64,000 nucleotides of DNA from Elephas maximus indicus (GCF_024166365.1 NC_064838.1:76090001-76154000); one strand, 5' to 3'; shown: positions 1 through 11,961, numbered from the stretch's first letter. Numbers and translations: made by a program. Notes: generated from the letters alone by a model not told the origin.

Positions 1-1
1 C

Positions 2-1195
2 TTCAGAACCTACTATACAGCCACAGTAGTCAAAACAGCCTGGTATTGGTACAACAACAGACACATAGACCAATGGAACAGAATTGAGAACCCAGACATA
101 GATCCATCCACGTATGAGCAGCTGATATTTGACAAAGGACCAGTGTCAATTAACTGGGGAAAAGATAGCCTTTTTAACAAATGGTGCTGGCATAACTGGA
201 TATCCATTTGCAAAAAAATGAAACAGGACCCATACCTCACACCATGCACAAAAACTAACTCCAAGTGGATCAAAGACCTAAACATAAAGACTAAAACGAT
301 AAAGATCATGGAAGAAAAAATTGGGACAACCCTAGGAGCCCTAATACAAGGTATAAACAGAATACAAAACATTACCAAAAATGATGAAGAGAAACCCGAT
401 AACTGGGAGCTCCTAAAAATCAAACACCTATGCTCATCTAAAGACTTCTCCAAAAGAGTAAAAAGACCACCTACAGACTGGGAAAGAATTTTCAGCTATG
501 ACATCTCCGACCAGCGCCTGATCTCTAAAATCTACATGATTCTGTCAAAACTCAACCACAAAAAGACAAACAACCCAGTCAAGAAGTGGGCAAAGGATAT
601 GAACACACATTTCACTAAAGAAGATATTCAGGCAGCCAACAGATACATGAGAAAATGCTCTCGATCATTAGCCATTAGAGAAATGCAAATTAAAACTACG
701 ATGAGATTCCATCTCACACCAACTAGGCTGGAGTTAATCCAAAAAACACAAAATAATAAATGTTGGAGAGGCTGTGGAGAGATTGGAACTCTCATACACT
801 GCTGGTGGGAATGTAAAATGGTACAACCACTTTGGAAATCCATCTGGCGTTATCTTAAACAGTTAGAAATAGAACTACCATACAACCCAGAAATCCCACT
901 CCTAGGAATATACCCTAGAGATCCAAGAGCCTTCACACAAAGAGATATATGCACACCCATGTTTATTGCAGCTCTGTTTACAATAGCAAAAAGCTGGAAG
1001 CAACCAAGGTGTCCGTCAACAGATGAATGGGTAAATAAATTGTGGTATATTCACACAATGGAATACTATGCATCGATAAAGAACAGTGACGAATCTCTGA
1101 AACATTTCATAACATGGAGGAACCTGGAAGGCATTATGCTGAGCGAAATGAGTCAGAGGCAAAAGGACAAATATTGTATAAGACCACTATTATAA
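2..1195 (+). CDS. L1 ORF2 protein, C-terminal 397 codons (partial)
   Basis: ORF2p is the endonuclease and reverse transcriptase that copies L1 RNA into the genome by target-primed reverse transcription. Only the region after the RT domain is in the window. The frame is open from base 2 to the TAA at 1193-1195. The C-terminal cysteine motif C-x3-C-x7-H-x4-C is at 761-814, as in other mammalian L1s. The frame matches the minus-strand copy at 39354-43169 nearly residue for residue. At about 142-147 this copy has a serine codon (TCA) where the other has TGA. Whether the complete element is coding-competent cannot be judged, because its endonuclease and RT lie off the left edge. Confidence 0.93.
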   Translation, partial: FRTYYTATVVKTAWYWYNNRHIDQWNRIENPDIDPSTYEQLIFDKGPVSINWGKDSLFNKWCWHNWISICKKMKQDPYLTPCTKTNSKWIKDLNIKTKTIKIMEEKIGTTLGALIQGINRIQNITKNDEEKPDNWELLKIKHLCSSKDFSKRVKRPPTDWERIFSYDISDQRLISKIYMILSKLNHKKTNNPVKKWAKDMNTHFTKEDIQAANRYMRKCSRSLAIREMQIKTTMRFHLTPTRLELIQKTQNNKCWRGCGEIGTLIHCWWECKMVQPLWKSIWRYLKQLEIELPYNPEIPLLGIYPRDPRAFTQRDICTPMFIAALFTIAKSWKQPRCPSTDEWVNKLWYIHTMEYYASIKNSDESLKHFITWRNLEGIMLSEMSQRQKDKYCIRPLL

Positions 1196-2206
1196 GATCG
1201 TGAGAAATAGTAAACCTGAGAAGTACACATACTTTTGTGGTTACGACGGGGGGAGGGAGGCAGGGTGGGAGAGAGTTTTTTATTGATTAATCAGTAGACA
1301 AGAACTGCTTTAGGTGAAGGGAAAGACAACACTCAATACATGGAAGGTCAGCTCAATTGGACTGGACCAAAAGCAAAGAAGTTTCCGGGATAAAATGAAT
1401 GCTTCAAAGGTCAGCGGAGCAAGGGTGGGGGTCTGGGGAACATGGTTTGCGGGGACTTCTAAGTCAATTGGCAAAATAATTCTATTATGAAATCATTCTG
1501 CATCCCACTTTGAAATGTGGCGTCTGGGGTCTTAAATGCCAACAAGCGGCCATCTAAGATGCAGCAATTGGTCTCAACCCACCTGGAGCAAAGGAAAAGG
1601 AAGAACACCAAGGCCACACGACAACTAAGAGCCCAAGAGACAGAAAGGGCCACATGAACCAGAGACCTACATCATCCTGAGACCAGAAGAACTAGTTGGT
1701 GCCCGGCCACAATCGATGACTGCCCTGACAGGGAGCACAGCAGAGGACCCCTGAGGGAGCAGGAGATCAGTGGGATGCAGACCCCAAATTCTCATAAAAA
1801 GACCAAACTTAATGGTCTGACTGAGACTGGAGGAATCCCGGCGGCCATGCTCCCCAGACCTTCAGTTGACACAGGACAGGAACCATCCCCGAAGACAACT
1901 CATCAGAAATGAAAGGGACTGGTTAGCGGGTGGGAGAGAGACACTGATGAAGAGTGAGCTAATGATATCAGGTGGACACTTGAGATTGTGTTGGCAACTC
2001 TTGTCTGGAAGGGGGATGGGAGGATAGAGAGAGAGGGAAGCCGGCAAAATTGTCAAGAAAGGAGAGACTGAAAGGGCTGACTCAAGAGGGGGAGAGCAAG
2101 TGGGAGTAGGGAGTGAGATGTATGTAAACTTACATGTGACAGACTGATTGGATTTGTAAACGTTCACTTGAAGCTTTATAAAAGTTATTAAAAAAAAAAA
2201 AAAAGA
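1196..2206 (+). other. L1 3'UTR with purine/G-rich tract and poly(A)
   Basis: This is the non-coding tail of the element above. A G-rich polypurine tract at about 1246-1275 has several runs of three or more G and could form a G-quadruplex, a known feature of mammalian L1 3'UTRs. The homologous tract in the L1 at 38.3-44.9 kb is expanded into a (GGGA)n array. The UTR ends in the poly(A) at 2190-2204. Confidence 0.85.
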
Positions 2207-2639
2207 AAATGGGAAATAATAAAAACAAGAGTGACAAAAGCCCCTCATCCGGGAACACTAATGCCTGTATAATTCAAAACTTTGGTGCCACTGCTGGTCT
2301 GTATTTAGAAAAAATGGCACAATCTCACTAAGGACTGTGAGGCTGAACAGTGGCCCCTAGGAGGAAGTTTTGATTCGGCTAAAATATTATATTTGAGATG
2401 TAAAGTAGAAAGTGTTGCATAAAGCAGCCACAGTGGGAATTTTTTTTTTTATAGTTGGTACTTTGAGACTTCGAGACGTAAACATCATGACAGTATCTAA
2501 GCAAGCCAAACAAATCCAAATATTGCAAAAAAAAAAAAAAAAAGTTGGAAGGCAGTACAACATTGGACTCAGTCAAATCATTGCCTTTCTATCTCTGTGC
2601 AGACTTAGAGAATTTTACTTTACCTGAAATGCCATTTAA

Positions 2640-3640
2640 AAGATCAGGATATATTGGACCCACCATGCCCTTGATAGTTAAGCAATAGGCCAAAGGTAGG
2701 AACCCTGAGGTCTTCTTCTACCCATGGTCTAAGGCTGAACTTGGGCCCATCATAAAAGAGTCCTCTGCTCCAAGAGAAAATCCTCACAAATTTAGTCTTG
2801 AATTTAGGATATTAGTGGAAATATATGAGCCCAGTGCTGCAGATATATATAATTTAATAAACATATTGTTAGGTCTCTGTCATGCCCATTGGTGGTAGAT
2901 CCTGAAAACAATTTAAGTGTTCCTAGATGTGCCTCAGGTATAACTGTCAGAACAGAAACCAAGAAATTAACGGGAGAACTTATAGGCTGTTTCTTCAAAG
3001 TTCCCCCCCCCAAAAATCAATTGGATAAAATTACATGCTTGCAATCAAGAAAAAAAAAAAAAAAAAAAGAATCTATCTACGAGATTAAAAAAAAAAATTG
3101 CTGTCGAGTTGATTCCAACCCATAGCTACCCTGTAGGACAGAGTAGAACTGTCCCATAGGGTTTCCAAGGATTAGCTGGTGGATTCAAACTGTCAACCTT
3201 TTGGTTAGCGGCTGTAGTATGCCTGTGCCACCAGGACTTAACTAAAATGATTATAGAACACTCAAGTTTAAAAATTACTCATGAAGGGGGTAAGGTTGCC
3301 TTTAATTCAATATTTGTAGGTGAATTAAGTCCTGAATTAGCCCAAATGATAAGAAAAAAAAAGCATCAGTTAAATTGATACTTCTGAATTTTCCACTTTA
3401 GCCTATAAATTAAACCAAACTATGGAAAGGCAAAAGAAAAAGTCTGAGTGAAAAATAAAACAAAACAAAACAAAGAAAATAAAGAATAGTTAATGGCTGT
3501 CCAATTGCAGCAATGACAGAAGCCTATGGGAGCAAAGCCAAAGTAAGGGAATTCTCTCAACAATAATGCTGCTCCCATGATCTGTAACTATTGTAAGAAA
3601 CCTCGTCACTTTAAAATGGAATGTTTTAAGCTTAAGAATA
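2640..3640 (+). pseudogene. ERV gag remnant with CCHC zinc knuckle
   Basis: Gag is the retroviral structural polyprotein. About 2740-2990 reads as a capsid-like segment with frameshifts. A nucleocapsid zinc knuckle C-x2-C-x4-H-x4-C is intact at 3583-3624 in the same orientation. The two are separated by an antisense AfroSINE and low-complexity A runs. There is no continuous open frame, so this is a relic. Confidence 0.7.
3090..3238 (-). mobile_element. AfroSINE
   Basis: This antisense copy of the tRNA-derived afrotherian SINE begins with the complement of the 3' tail next to an A-rich stretch and ends with the complement of the 5' start (CACCAGGACT). It is inserted in the gag remnant. Confidence 0.88.
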
Positions 3641-3942
3641 AACAAAAGGTGACTCCTTCTGCACCATCTTTAGAAAAATCAATGTGACAGTGCTCTGGGG
3701 AGCTTACAGAGACTTTGACAGCAGTTCCCTTCTCCAAATGCGGAGAAACAATGCTCCCAGTAAATGAGGAGCACCATACCTCCCTTACGAACATGGGTGT
3801 AACACTGTTAGCAATTAACCCTACAAGTTTGCAAAGGCCTCTTCCCTGCAGCACTCAGACTTCTTGTGTCAGAGAGATTTCCAATGAGGAAAAAAATTAG
3901 GCCATTCTTTACTCATACCAATTTCTTTAGGGCCAACAAAAA

Positions 3943-6557
3943 ACAAAAGAAGATGGAATACAGAGTCATTATACCAAAAAGAATTAGTTGACATTCAACC
4001 ATTTCAAGAGGTAGCATATGACCAGGAACTGATGGTACTGAAGGAAGAAGTCCAAGCTGAACTGAAGGCAATGGCAAAAAACAAGGCTCCGAGAATTAAC
4101 AGAGTATCTTTTGAGATGTTTCAACAAATGGATGCAGCACTGGAAGTGCTTTCTCAACAATGCCAAGAAATATGGAAGACAGGTTCCCAGCCAACCGACT
4201 GGAAAAATCCATATTTATGCCTATTCCCAAAAAAGGTGATCCAACTGAATGTGCAAATTATCAAATGATATCATTAATATCACATGCAAGCAAAATTTTG
4301 CTAACGATCTTTCAAAAGCAGCTGCAGCAGTATTAAAGTAGAGAAAATACATTTTCTTCAGTGTTTTAATGTTAAAGTAGAGGGAATATATTTTCTAGTT
4401 TGTTTTAGTATAGCTGTATAAGTTGTAATTAATCTCTAGTCTTTGAAAATGATGCAGATTCTGTTCAAGATATGGCTGAGCACCTTGTTGGACTCTTAAC
4501 ATAACAAACATGACTGAGCTTTGTTTTGCAAATGGTAAACTTCAACAGCAGTCAAATGTTATTATGAGAGTAGAAGTAATTTGAGGAAGTTTAATTTGAT
4601 TATAGAGTGCTTAATTTTAGTTCTGAAACTCCCCCAATTAAACTTACTGGCATCTCAAAATCAAAAATGTCCTGTGACGCTAATACCTTACAACGTGTTT
4701 TCTCCTATTCAAAATGGGTGATTGAGAGGTTGACATTATGGGACATAATCCCATAATGATGCTATAAGTAATCCCTCTGCATTTTTTATTGCACCAGCTG
4801 CACTGGTCTTTTCCAAAGGGGTGCAGAGCTCTCTCTGCTCCTGTGGACTTGGCCTCTCTTCTCTTCTTTGTTCTCTTGAGAAATGAACTTCAGCCTGCAA
4901 GATGGCAGCTAGGAAGGCTGCCTGGCACTTTTGATCTACAACTTTCTTTCTTGCCCCTTATCTCAGTCAGAGTGGACTTGGCAGAACAGTTCCACTGAGA
5001 GATTCTTGTGTAAGTTTTTTTCAGCCTGTTACAAACATACAGATTAGCGTCCAGATGTCTGACATCCATATCTTCAGTTTAATAAAGAGTTTCTTGTAGT
5101 TGTTTTGTGACGTATAGGACCATCTGTGGGCTATGTGCTTAAAAACATTAGGTAACCCTGACCTTCCCCCTATAAGGCCCTCCCATTAGTCCTTTAGAGT
5201 TAGACAGAATTTGGGAGAAATTTAACCCCCTCTGTTTCTTGGACACCAGTGTTCAATAAAGCCCTCTTGCTACTTACCTCCTCCTATCTCACTATTGGCT
5301 TTGCGGCAGGCAGTTTGAATCTGCGATTTGCAGTAACAATATATGGACAGGGAACGGCCAAAAATTCAAGGCGGATTCAGAAGAAGACTTGGAACCAGGG
5401 ATATCATTGCTGATGTCAGATGGATCCTGGCTGAAAGCAGAGAATACCAGAAGGATGTTTACCTGTGTTTTATTGAGTATGCAAAAACATTTGACAGTGT
5501 GGATCATACCAAATTATAGATAACATTGAGAAGAACGGGAGTTCCAGAACACTTAATTGTGCTTATAAGTAACCTGTACATACTTCAAGAGGCAGTTGTT
5601 CGGACAGAACAAGGAGAGACTGAGTGGTTTAAAGTCAGGAAAGGTGTATGTGAGTGTTGTACCCTTTCACCATACATATTCTATCTGTATGGTGAACAAA
5701 TAGTCCAAGAAGCTGGACTATATGAAGAAGAATGGGTCATCAGGATTGGACAGAGACTCATTAACAATCTGCTTTATGTAGATAACACAACCTTCCTTGC
5801 TGAAAGTGAAGAGGACTTGAAGCACTTACTGATAAAGATCAAAGACCACGGCCTTCAGTATGGATTACACCTCAACATAAAGAAAACAAAAATCCTCACA
5901 ACTGGGTCAATAAACAACATCATGATAAGCAGAGGAAAGATTGAAGTTGTCAAGGATTTCATTTTACTTGGATCCACAATCAACAGCCATGGGAGCAGTA
6001 GTCAAGAAATCAAAACACACATAGTATTAGGCAAACCTGCGCAAAGGGCCTCTTTAAACTGTTGAAAAGCAAAGACGTCACCTTGAAGACTAAGGTGTGC
6101 CTGACCCAAGCCGTGGTATTTTCAATTGCATCATATGCATGTGAAAGCTGGACAATGAATAAGGAAGACTGAAGAAGAATTGACACCTTTGAATTGTGAT
6201 GTTGGTGAAGAATATTGAATATACTGTGGAATGCCGAAGTGTGAAAAAATCTGTCTTGGAAGCAGCACAACCAGAATGCACCCTAGAAAGCAAGGATGAT
6301 GAGACTTCATCTCACATACTTTGACATGTTATCAGAAGGGACCAGTCCCTGGAGAAGGACATTGTGTTTGGTAGAGTAGAGTGTCAGCAAAAAAGATGAA
6401 GACCCTCAACAAGATGGACTGACATGGTGGCTACAACAATGGGCTCAAGCATAACAACAATTGTGGGGATGGTTCAGGACCAGGCAGTGTTTTCTTCTGT
6501 TGTACATAGGGTCACTATGAGTAGGAGTTGACTCAACGGCACCTAACAGCAACAACA
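3943..6557 (+). mobile_element. RTE1 (BovB-like LINE), split by a 1-kb insert
   Basis: 3943-4335 matches the RTE1 polymerase region just before the RT core. 5329-6557 resumes the same element with the RT palm, thumb and 3' end, closing on the typical GGCACCTAACAGCAACAAC. The RT segment 5526-6065 is open for 179 codons but the catalytic YADD reads YVDN (about 5776-5787), and other stops and shifts flank it, so it is dead. The intervening 4336-5328 is an LTR-like insertion. The RTE1 itself lies inside the decayed retrovirus, giving at least three nested events. Confidence 0.9.
4336..5328 (+). mobile_element. LTR-like insertion inside RTE1
   Basis: Removing this roughly 990-base block restores continuous RTE1 sequence across 4335/5329. 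It holds two AATAAA signals (5081-5086 and 5255-5260). The second is followed by a pyrimidine-rich segment ending in CAGTAACA, which resembles the R-U5 part of a class I LTR. Near its left end a roughly 15-base string (TTAAAGTAGAG...) occurs twice, about 38 bases apart. A clean target duplication could not be fixed, so solo LTR is the best guess rather than proven. Confidence 0.55.
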
Positions 6558-6559
6558 AG

Positions 6560-6700
6560 GTAGAAGACTTCCACCCATTTTTACTGATAGTATTCCTGTG
6601 AATTTGTTGGGTCATGACTTTCTTTCCAAATGGAAATGCCACATTCTGTTTACACAAGCAGGGATATATTACTCAATTTCCCTGATGCTGAAAATGAAGG
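6560..6700 (+). pseudogene. ERV protease C-terminal remnant
   Basis: Directly after the RTE1 3' end the retroviral frame resumes with a segment resembling the end of retroviral protease (a P-V-N-L-L-G-x-D-F-L type motif at about 6593-6622). The active-site part is not recognisable, and frames break soon after. Confidence 0.5.
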
Positions 6701-6929
6701 TAAGACCCAGATGCCTGAGATAGAATAAACCCTTTGTTTATTACAAGGTCTTTTGGTATTAGAGGATGACGGCGCCTTGCCCTTAGAAAGAGAGACTCAA
6801 ATTCCTCATGAAATACCATCAGAATTATGGGCTTCCTCATAGACTGGTATCTGCTGCAATCTATCAGCTGAGCCTATTAAAGTACAGATGAACTGAAACC
6901 GATCACCCAAGACTTTTTAGAGAAGGAAT

Positions 6930-7560
6930 TAATTGTTCCATGTGCTAGTCCTTGTAATAACCCAGTATTTCCTGTTAGAAAACATAATAACTGTGATTGG
7001 CGATGTGTACAAGTCTTAGAGCTATTAACCACATTGTTATCCTTTGAACCCCTGCTGTTCAAAACCCACATTTACTATTAGCCCAAATTCCGCCATATGC
7101 TGCATGGTTTACAGTCATTGACCTCTGTAGTGCTTTTTCAGTATTCTGGTTCATCCAGGCAGCCTTTTTTTTTTTTTTTGTCTTTACATGGGATAATCAG
7201 CAATATTCTCGGACTGACGTGTCCCAGGGGTTCACTGAGAACCCCATCTACTTTTCCCAGATTTTACACGCTGACTTGTTGTCTTTACAGCTTGACATAA
7301 ATCTGTGTTACTCCAGTATGTTGATAATCTCTTAGTCTGTTGAAATACCAAGCAAGTAACCTACAGGATAGACTTCTGTTATTATATCATCTGGCTGTTA
7401 GAGGGCATAAGGTATCCAGGGAAAAAATTACAGCTTGCCCTTCCACTAGTAAAGTACCTTGGTCATTTAATCTCATCAGAAGGAATCTCAACTGACCCCA
7501 AATGAAAAGAAATAATCTTTTCCTACTCTATACCTACAACAAATAAACAGGGGTATTTTT
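6930..7560 (+). pseudogene. ERV reverse transcriptase remnant
   Basis: Pieces in shifting frames resemble class I retroviral RT. An N-P-V-F-P-V-R-K type start lies at about 6958, and a region near 7100-7290 corresponds to the fingers/palm segment before the catalytic loop. The YVDD-like position reads Y-V-D-N at about 7318-7329. Poly(T) and stops interrupt the frame. Confidence 0.65.
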
Positions 7561-7631
7561 ATGATTGTGTGGGTATTATAGAGTCTGGATATCAAATATC
7601 TTTTTTTTAGTACCACCTCTTTATGTATGTC

Positions 7632-7677
7632 TTAAGGGTAAAAAAAAAAAAAAATTTTTTTTTTTTTTTTAAGGGTA
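7632..7677. repeat. A15T16 near-palindrome flanked by 9-bp direct repeats
   Basis: A run of 15 A (7640-7654) is followed at once by 16 T (7655-7670). The direct repeat TTAAGGGTA stands on both sides (7632-7640 and 7669-7677). It lies between RT and RNase H relics of the retrovirus and could fold into a hairpin. A similar but unflanked A14T11 block is at 9432-9456. Confidence 0.8.
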
Positions 7678-8189
7678 ATATCCCTGAACCTTTCAAGCCA
7701 TCTGTGGAAGCTGTGCAAGCCATAACTAAATTAAAAGAATCTCTAACACTTCAGCCCTTGGATTCCCTAACTATTCTTTAGATTTCTCTCTGTTTTTGAA
7801 AGAAAAGTGAATGCCTTTGTTGTCTTAATTCAGAAGCATGAAGACAGACAGAAAACTGTGCTAAAGTGTACAATTAGATACAATAGCCAGAGCTTATCCT
7901 CATGTCTTTGAGTGGTTGCAGACGCTGCCAAATTAGTAGAGACAACCACTGATATAGTATTGGGAAATAATCTAGATATGTGTTTTACATGCTGTTTCTG
8001 CTATCTGAAATTATACTATAACCCAACACTTTTCTGCTAGCCGACTAACTTCATATAAAGCTCTTCTAGCTGCCCCCCAACCTTAGATTACACACAGTAG
8101 GGGCCTTAAATCCAGCTACCTTCACACCTGATCCCAACGATAATGACATTGATCATGACTGTTTTGATTTAACGGATCAACTTTTATCT

Positions 8190-8700
8190 CCTGGAATAGA
8201 TCTGCAAGAAACTTGCTTGCCAACCCTTCACTTGTGCTATTTGAACATGGTTCCTACCTAAAACCCAAAACTTCTAGTTCTAGGTTTCAAGGAGGATATG
8301 CTGTCACTGTTGCAGTAGAGGCATTTGAAAGTGGACCCTTGTCTGAGGTAACCTCAGTACAACGAGTCAAGCTTATAGCGTTAACAAGAGCGTGTGGGTT
8401 GAAACAAGACCAGTCACTCAGTATAGACACTGAATCATATTACAGCTATAGAACAATTTATGACTTCAGAATGTTATGGAAACAGAGGGGATTTTTAAGT
8501 TTCTCAGGACACCCCACAAAGAATGGTACTTTAGTGGCTGAATTTCTTGAAGATCTTTTACTACCTTCTGAAACTGCAATAATAAAAATACAAGCTCATC
8601 AATCCAAAGAGAGCTACCAAACAGGAAGTAAAGGGGTATAGATTGGCTGACAAAGCTGCTCAACTGACTGCTCAGACCTCCATTTAGGAATATTTAGTCT
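8190..8700 (+). pseudogene. ERV RNase H domain remnant
   Basis: A 142-codon open stretch (8213-8641) has the layout of a class I retroviral RNase H: a first strand ending in an acidic-H-G-S motif, an A-L-T-R-A helix, a T-E-S motif, and an A-H-Q segment near the end. The first and third catalytic aspartates are replaced by glutamate, so activity would be doubtful even if expressed. RNase H removes the RNA strand from the RNA-DNA hybrid during retroviral replication. It is open by survival or chance; neighbouring frames are broken. Confidence 0.7.
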
Positions 8701-9759
8701 CAAACTGAGCAAAATAAGAGCTCAACTCATTTTAAGGCAATTAGCACAGGCTTTCTAAAAGTTCAAGAATGAAGAATTAGAGGTCCTTCTCAACCTCTTA
8801 ACTCTCAGTCACCATTCATAGAGTTCCCATATTTTCAAATAATAAAACAATGCCAGAAGTTAGCTCCAGAAGAAGTACTTAGTTGGGTCTCAAGAGAGTG
8901 TTATCTAGATGCCACCACCCAATTATGGATGAGGCCTGGAATCAGACCAGTAATACTTCAAGGCCTCCACTTTACATTATTATTAACTTGTCTGTTTGAA
9001 ATCAAATCTATATGGGAGAAAGATTTTCTTGCCTTTTTAGATCATAGTTCCTGGGGAAATTTTAAGGCAGCAGCTCGTTATCTATATGAGGTAGGAAGTG
9101 GACTAATGTCAGAATTTAGATGCATGCCAATGGCTGGCATCAAACCCTTTAGCTTTCCCAATATTAAACTATCATGTTATCCCTTCACCAACAACAAATT
9201 TTGGCTCTGCCTTAAAATGAACAATAAAGGTTAAATTGCAGCATCCCCTAACATGCCATTTCATCCAAATATTCCTTGCTTCAATCACAGTTATACGATG
9301 CCGAGTTACAGACTGTAAAGGAGCAAAGGCAGTTAACCCCCAAGTTCCCTGTGTAAGGAGGAGAATTAGGACTGTATATGATTGAATACTGTCCTGAATC
9401 ACCCAGGTATTATGATTATTGTTTTCAGGGTAAAAAAAAAAAAAATTTTTTTTTTTAACAACCTTAAATGAAGTGTATCTTAAATATGACAAATACAATA
9501 ATCCTATTTATGACAATCCCTATTACTGGAATTGTACTTAGAACTTAAGTTTGGAAGACTTAAAATATGTAATAACAATCTTATTGAGACATGAATAATG
9601 CATGTAAATTTTTCTGTTCCCAGCCTGGTACCAGTACTGTCATTGTGCCCCTTATGGTTTTGTGCTCATACATGAGGGATCTAATTACAGTAGTTTAAGC
9701 AGTCCCTTTCCTAGGCATGGCCTTTATGCATGTGGGTAGATGGGTGGTGAATGCAAGGG

Positions 9760-10200
9760 CAAAGTACCTTAGGATCAATGGGTGTCTCCTTTGACATTTA
9801 TTCCAAAAATGCTAGCCAGCATTGGATGAGTGATATCAAAATATTTTCAATAGCCAAAAGAGAAGTATATGAAAACCTCATAACAGAACAACCAGGGTGG
9901 GGTTGACCATTTTTAAAAGCATTAATTCCTTCATACGGCATAATAGAATTAGAAAAATGTTTACAAAACCTGTCTGCCACAATGGCAAAAATAGTTGATA
10001 ATGTTGCTGATGAAATGTCAGCTCAGAAAAATGATTAACTTCTCTCACAAATGTGGTCCTGGACAATTAGATTGTGTTAGACTTCTTATTGGCACAACAA
10101 GGAGGGGTATGTGTGATAGCCAATATATCCTGTTCCTCGTGGATAAATACCTCTGGAATAGTAGAACAAGATATCATTAAAATTAGACAGCAGGCCGTTT
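9760..10200 (+). pseudogene. ERV envelope TM ectodomain remnant
   Basis: Upstream stretches read as heptad-like helices. The segment at about 10080-10150 carries the loop typical of gamma-type TM subunits, with C-x6-C followed by S instead of a second C (about 10111-10137). Several frameshifts and stops make it non-coding. Confidence 0.6.
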
Positions 10201-10243
10201 GACTGCACTCTTTTCCTCCTTTGTTGTCATTGTTGTTAGATGC

Positions 10244-10545
10244 TGTATTAGTCATCTACTGCTGCTTTCACAGAAATACCACAAGTGTATGGCTTTAACA
10301 AAGAGAAATTTAGTTTCTCACAGTCTAGTAGGTTACAAGTCCAAATTCAGGGCATCAGCTCCAGGGAAAGGCTTTCTCTCTCTGTTGGCTCTGGAGGAAG
10401 GTCCTTGCTTCAATCTTCCCCTGGTCAAGGAGCTTCTCAGGCGCAGGGACCCCCGGGTCCAAAGGACATGCTCTGTTCCTGGTACTGCTTTCTTGGTGGT
10501 ATGAGGTCTCCAACTCTCCGCTTGTTTCCCTTTCCTTTTATCTCT
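10244..10545 (-). mobile_element. ERVL-MaLR LTR, truncated
   Basis: It is closely similar to the complete solo LTR at 50178-50700. Homology starts at the same LTR end (GTATTAGTCATC at 10245-10256) and stops at 10545, where RTE1 sequence begins abruptly. The LTR's 5' half, which would lie to the right, is missing. Confidence 0.8.
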
Positions 10546-11310
10546 TGTTGCAGCCACTGTGTCAATTCATTTCATTGAGGGTCTTCCTCTTTTTTGCTGA
10601 CCCTCTACTTTACCAAGCATGATGTCCTTCTCCAGGGACAAATCCCTCCTGATAACATGTCCACAGTATGTGAGATGTAGTCTTGCCATCCTTCCTTCTA
10701 AGGAACATTCTGGTTGTACTTCTTCCAAGACAGATTTGTTTGTTTCTTTGGCAGTCCATGGCATATTCAGTATTCTTTGCCAATATCACAATTCAAATGT
10801 GTCAATTGTTCTTCTGTCTACTTTATTCATTGTCCAGCTTTCCCATGCATATGAGGTGATTGAAAATAACATGGCTTCGGTCGGGCACACCTTAGTCTTC
10901 AAGGTGACATCTTTGCTTTTCAACACTTTAAAGAGATCTTTTGCAGCAGATTTGTCCAATGCAATGTGTCTTTAAATTTCTTGACTGCTGCTTCCGTGGG
11001 TGTTAATTGTGATCCAGGTAAAATGACATCCTTGACAACTTCAATCTTTTTCCCATTTATCACGATGTTGCTTATTGATCCAGTTGTGAGGATTTTTCTT
11101 TATGCCGAGGTGTAATCTATACTGAAGACTGTGGTCTTTGATCTTCATCAGTAAGTGCTTCAAGTCCTCTTCACTTTCAGCAAGCAAGGTTGTGTCATCT
11201 GCATAACACAGGTTGTTAATGAGTTTTCCTCCAATCCTGATGCCCCATTCTTCTTCATATAGCCTAGCTTCTTGGATTATTTGCTCAGTATACAGATTTA
11301 ATAGGTTTGG
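10546..11310 (-). mobile_element. RTE1 fragment, lacks its extreme 3' end
   Basis: This antisense RTE1 begins about 130 bases inside the element's usual 3' end and runs back into the RT region. Short open pieces keep the conserved post-RT segment. RTE elements are normally truncated at the 5' end, so the missing 3' end points to a deletion or recombination at the junction with the MaLR LTR. Confidence 0.88.
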
Positions 11311-11961
11311 TGAAACCTCAGATTTATTCCGATGGCTATCCCAAAGGATAGGATCTTGGGCTCACTCACTGCTGCAAGACATTTAATAATAATATTAATT
11401 GGCTTGATCTAAAATTTGTTCAAATGTGTGGTCACTGAAATTAATAAATGCCAGCACCCTAGAGCATGTCCAATTCCTATACCAGTAATGTATATTGATT
11501 CTGCCCACATTTGCTATATGATCAACAGAGATGTAATCCTCACTTAATGACCCTGGTGAAGAACCAGATGGTATCTGATGAAAACCAGACTTTGAGTTTA
11601 AAGCACCTGCCATGGTGGCCATCAAGGAGCCCAGCAAAGTCCAAGCATCATCTTGTGATCATTGATGTACTTACAGTAATCAATGATGAAAAGGTGGGAT
11701 TGATTGATAACCACAAAAGGCCAGCTTGTTTCTCAGAATCTGAAAAGGTTAGAACAATAGGGGTAAACTGCATCAAAAAAGTGGGACAGAGTTCTCTAAC
11801 TGAATCAATGGTCAGTGGACATGGGTACAAAAACTAAACAGTTTACCCTAGGAAGTGAGTTGAAGATCTACCCAATATCATACGAAGCCCACATAACAAA
11901 TTCAAAACAAAACGAAAAATCACATGACAGACTCGGAATCTCTGAGTCAAGAAAAACAAAT
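11311..11961. other. unassigned sequence between RTE1 and candidate LTR
   Basis: No repeat family or gene was recognised. Two overlapping open frames of 80 (-) and 108 (+) codons lack recognisable motifs. Its position suggests either more retroviral debris or local unique DNA. Confidence 0.4.

Larger units (their letters stand above)
1..2206 (+). mobile_element. LINE-1, 3' part, cut by window edge
   Basis: The window opens inside L1 ORF2 and continues through about 1 kb of L1 3'UTR to a poly(A) tail at 2190-2204. The whole stretch is closely similar to the 3' third of the full-length minus-strand L1 at 38313-44894, so it belongs to the same young family. The ORF2 end is open, which suggests a recent insertion. 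The 5' end and target-site duplication lie outside the window or could not be identified. Confidence 0.95.
2207..10243 (+). mobile_element. decayed class I endogenous retrovirus (gag-pro-pol-env remnants), interrupted
   Basis: Separate patches in one orientation and in retroviral order resemble gag (about 2640-3640), protease (about 6560-6700), reverse transcriptase (about 6930-7560), RNase H (about 8190-8700) and envelope TM (about 9760-10200). All are broken by stops and frameshifts, so the locus is non-coding. It has been invaded by an AfroSINE (3090-3238) and by RTE1 (3943-6557, itself carrying an LTR-like insert). No pair of LTRs was recognised. Bases 2207-2640 may be leader, and a TTTGGTGCC-like string near 2280 could be a primer-binding-site relic. 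A candidate 3' LTR is at 11962-12196. The class I call rests on the RT, RNase H and TM patches; the ends are uncertain. Confidence 0.75.
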
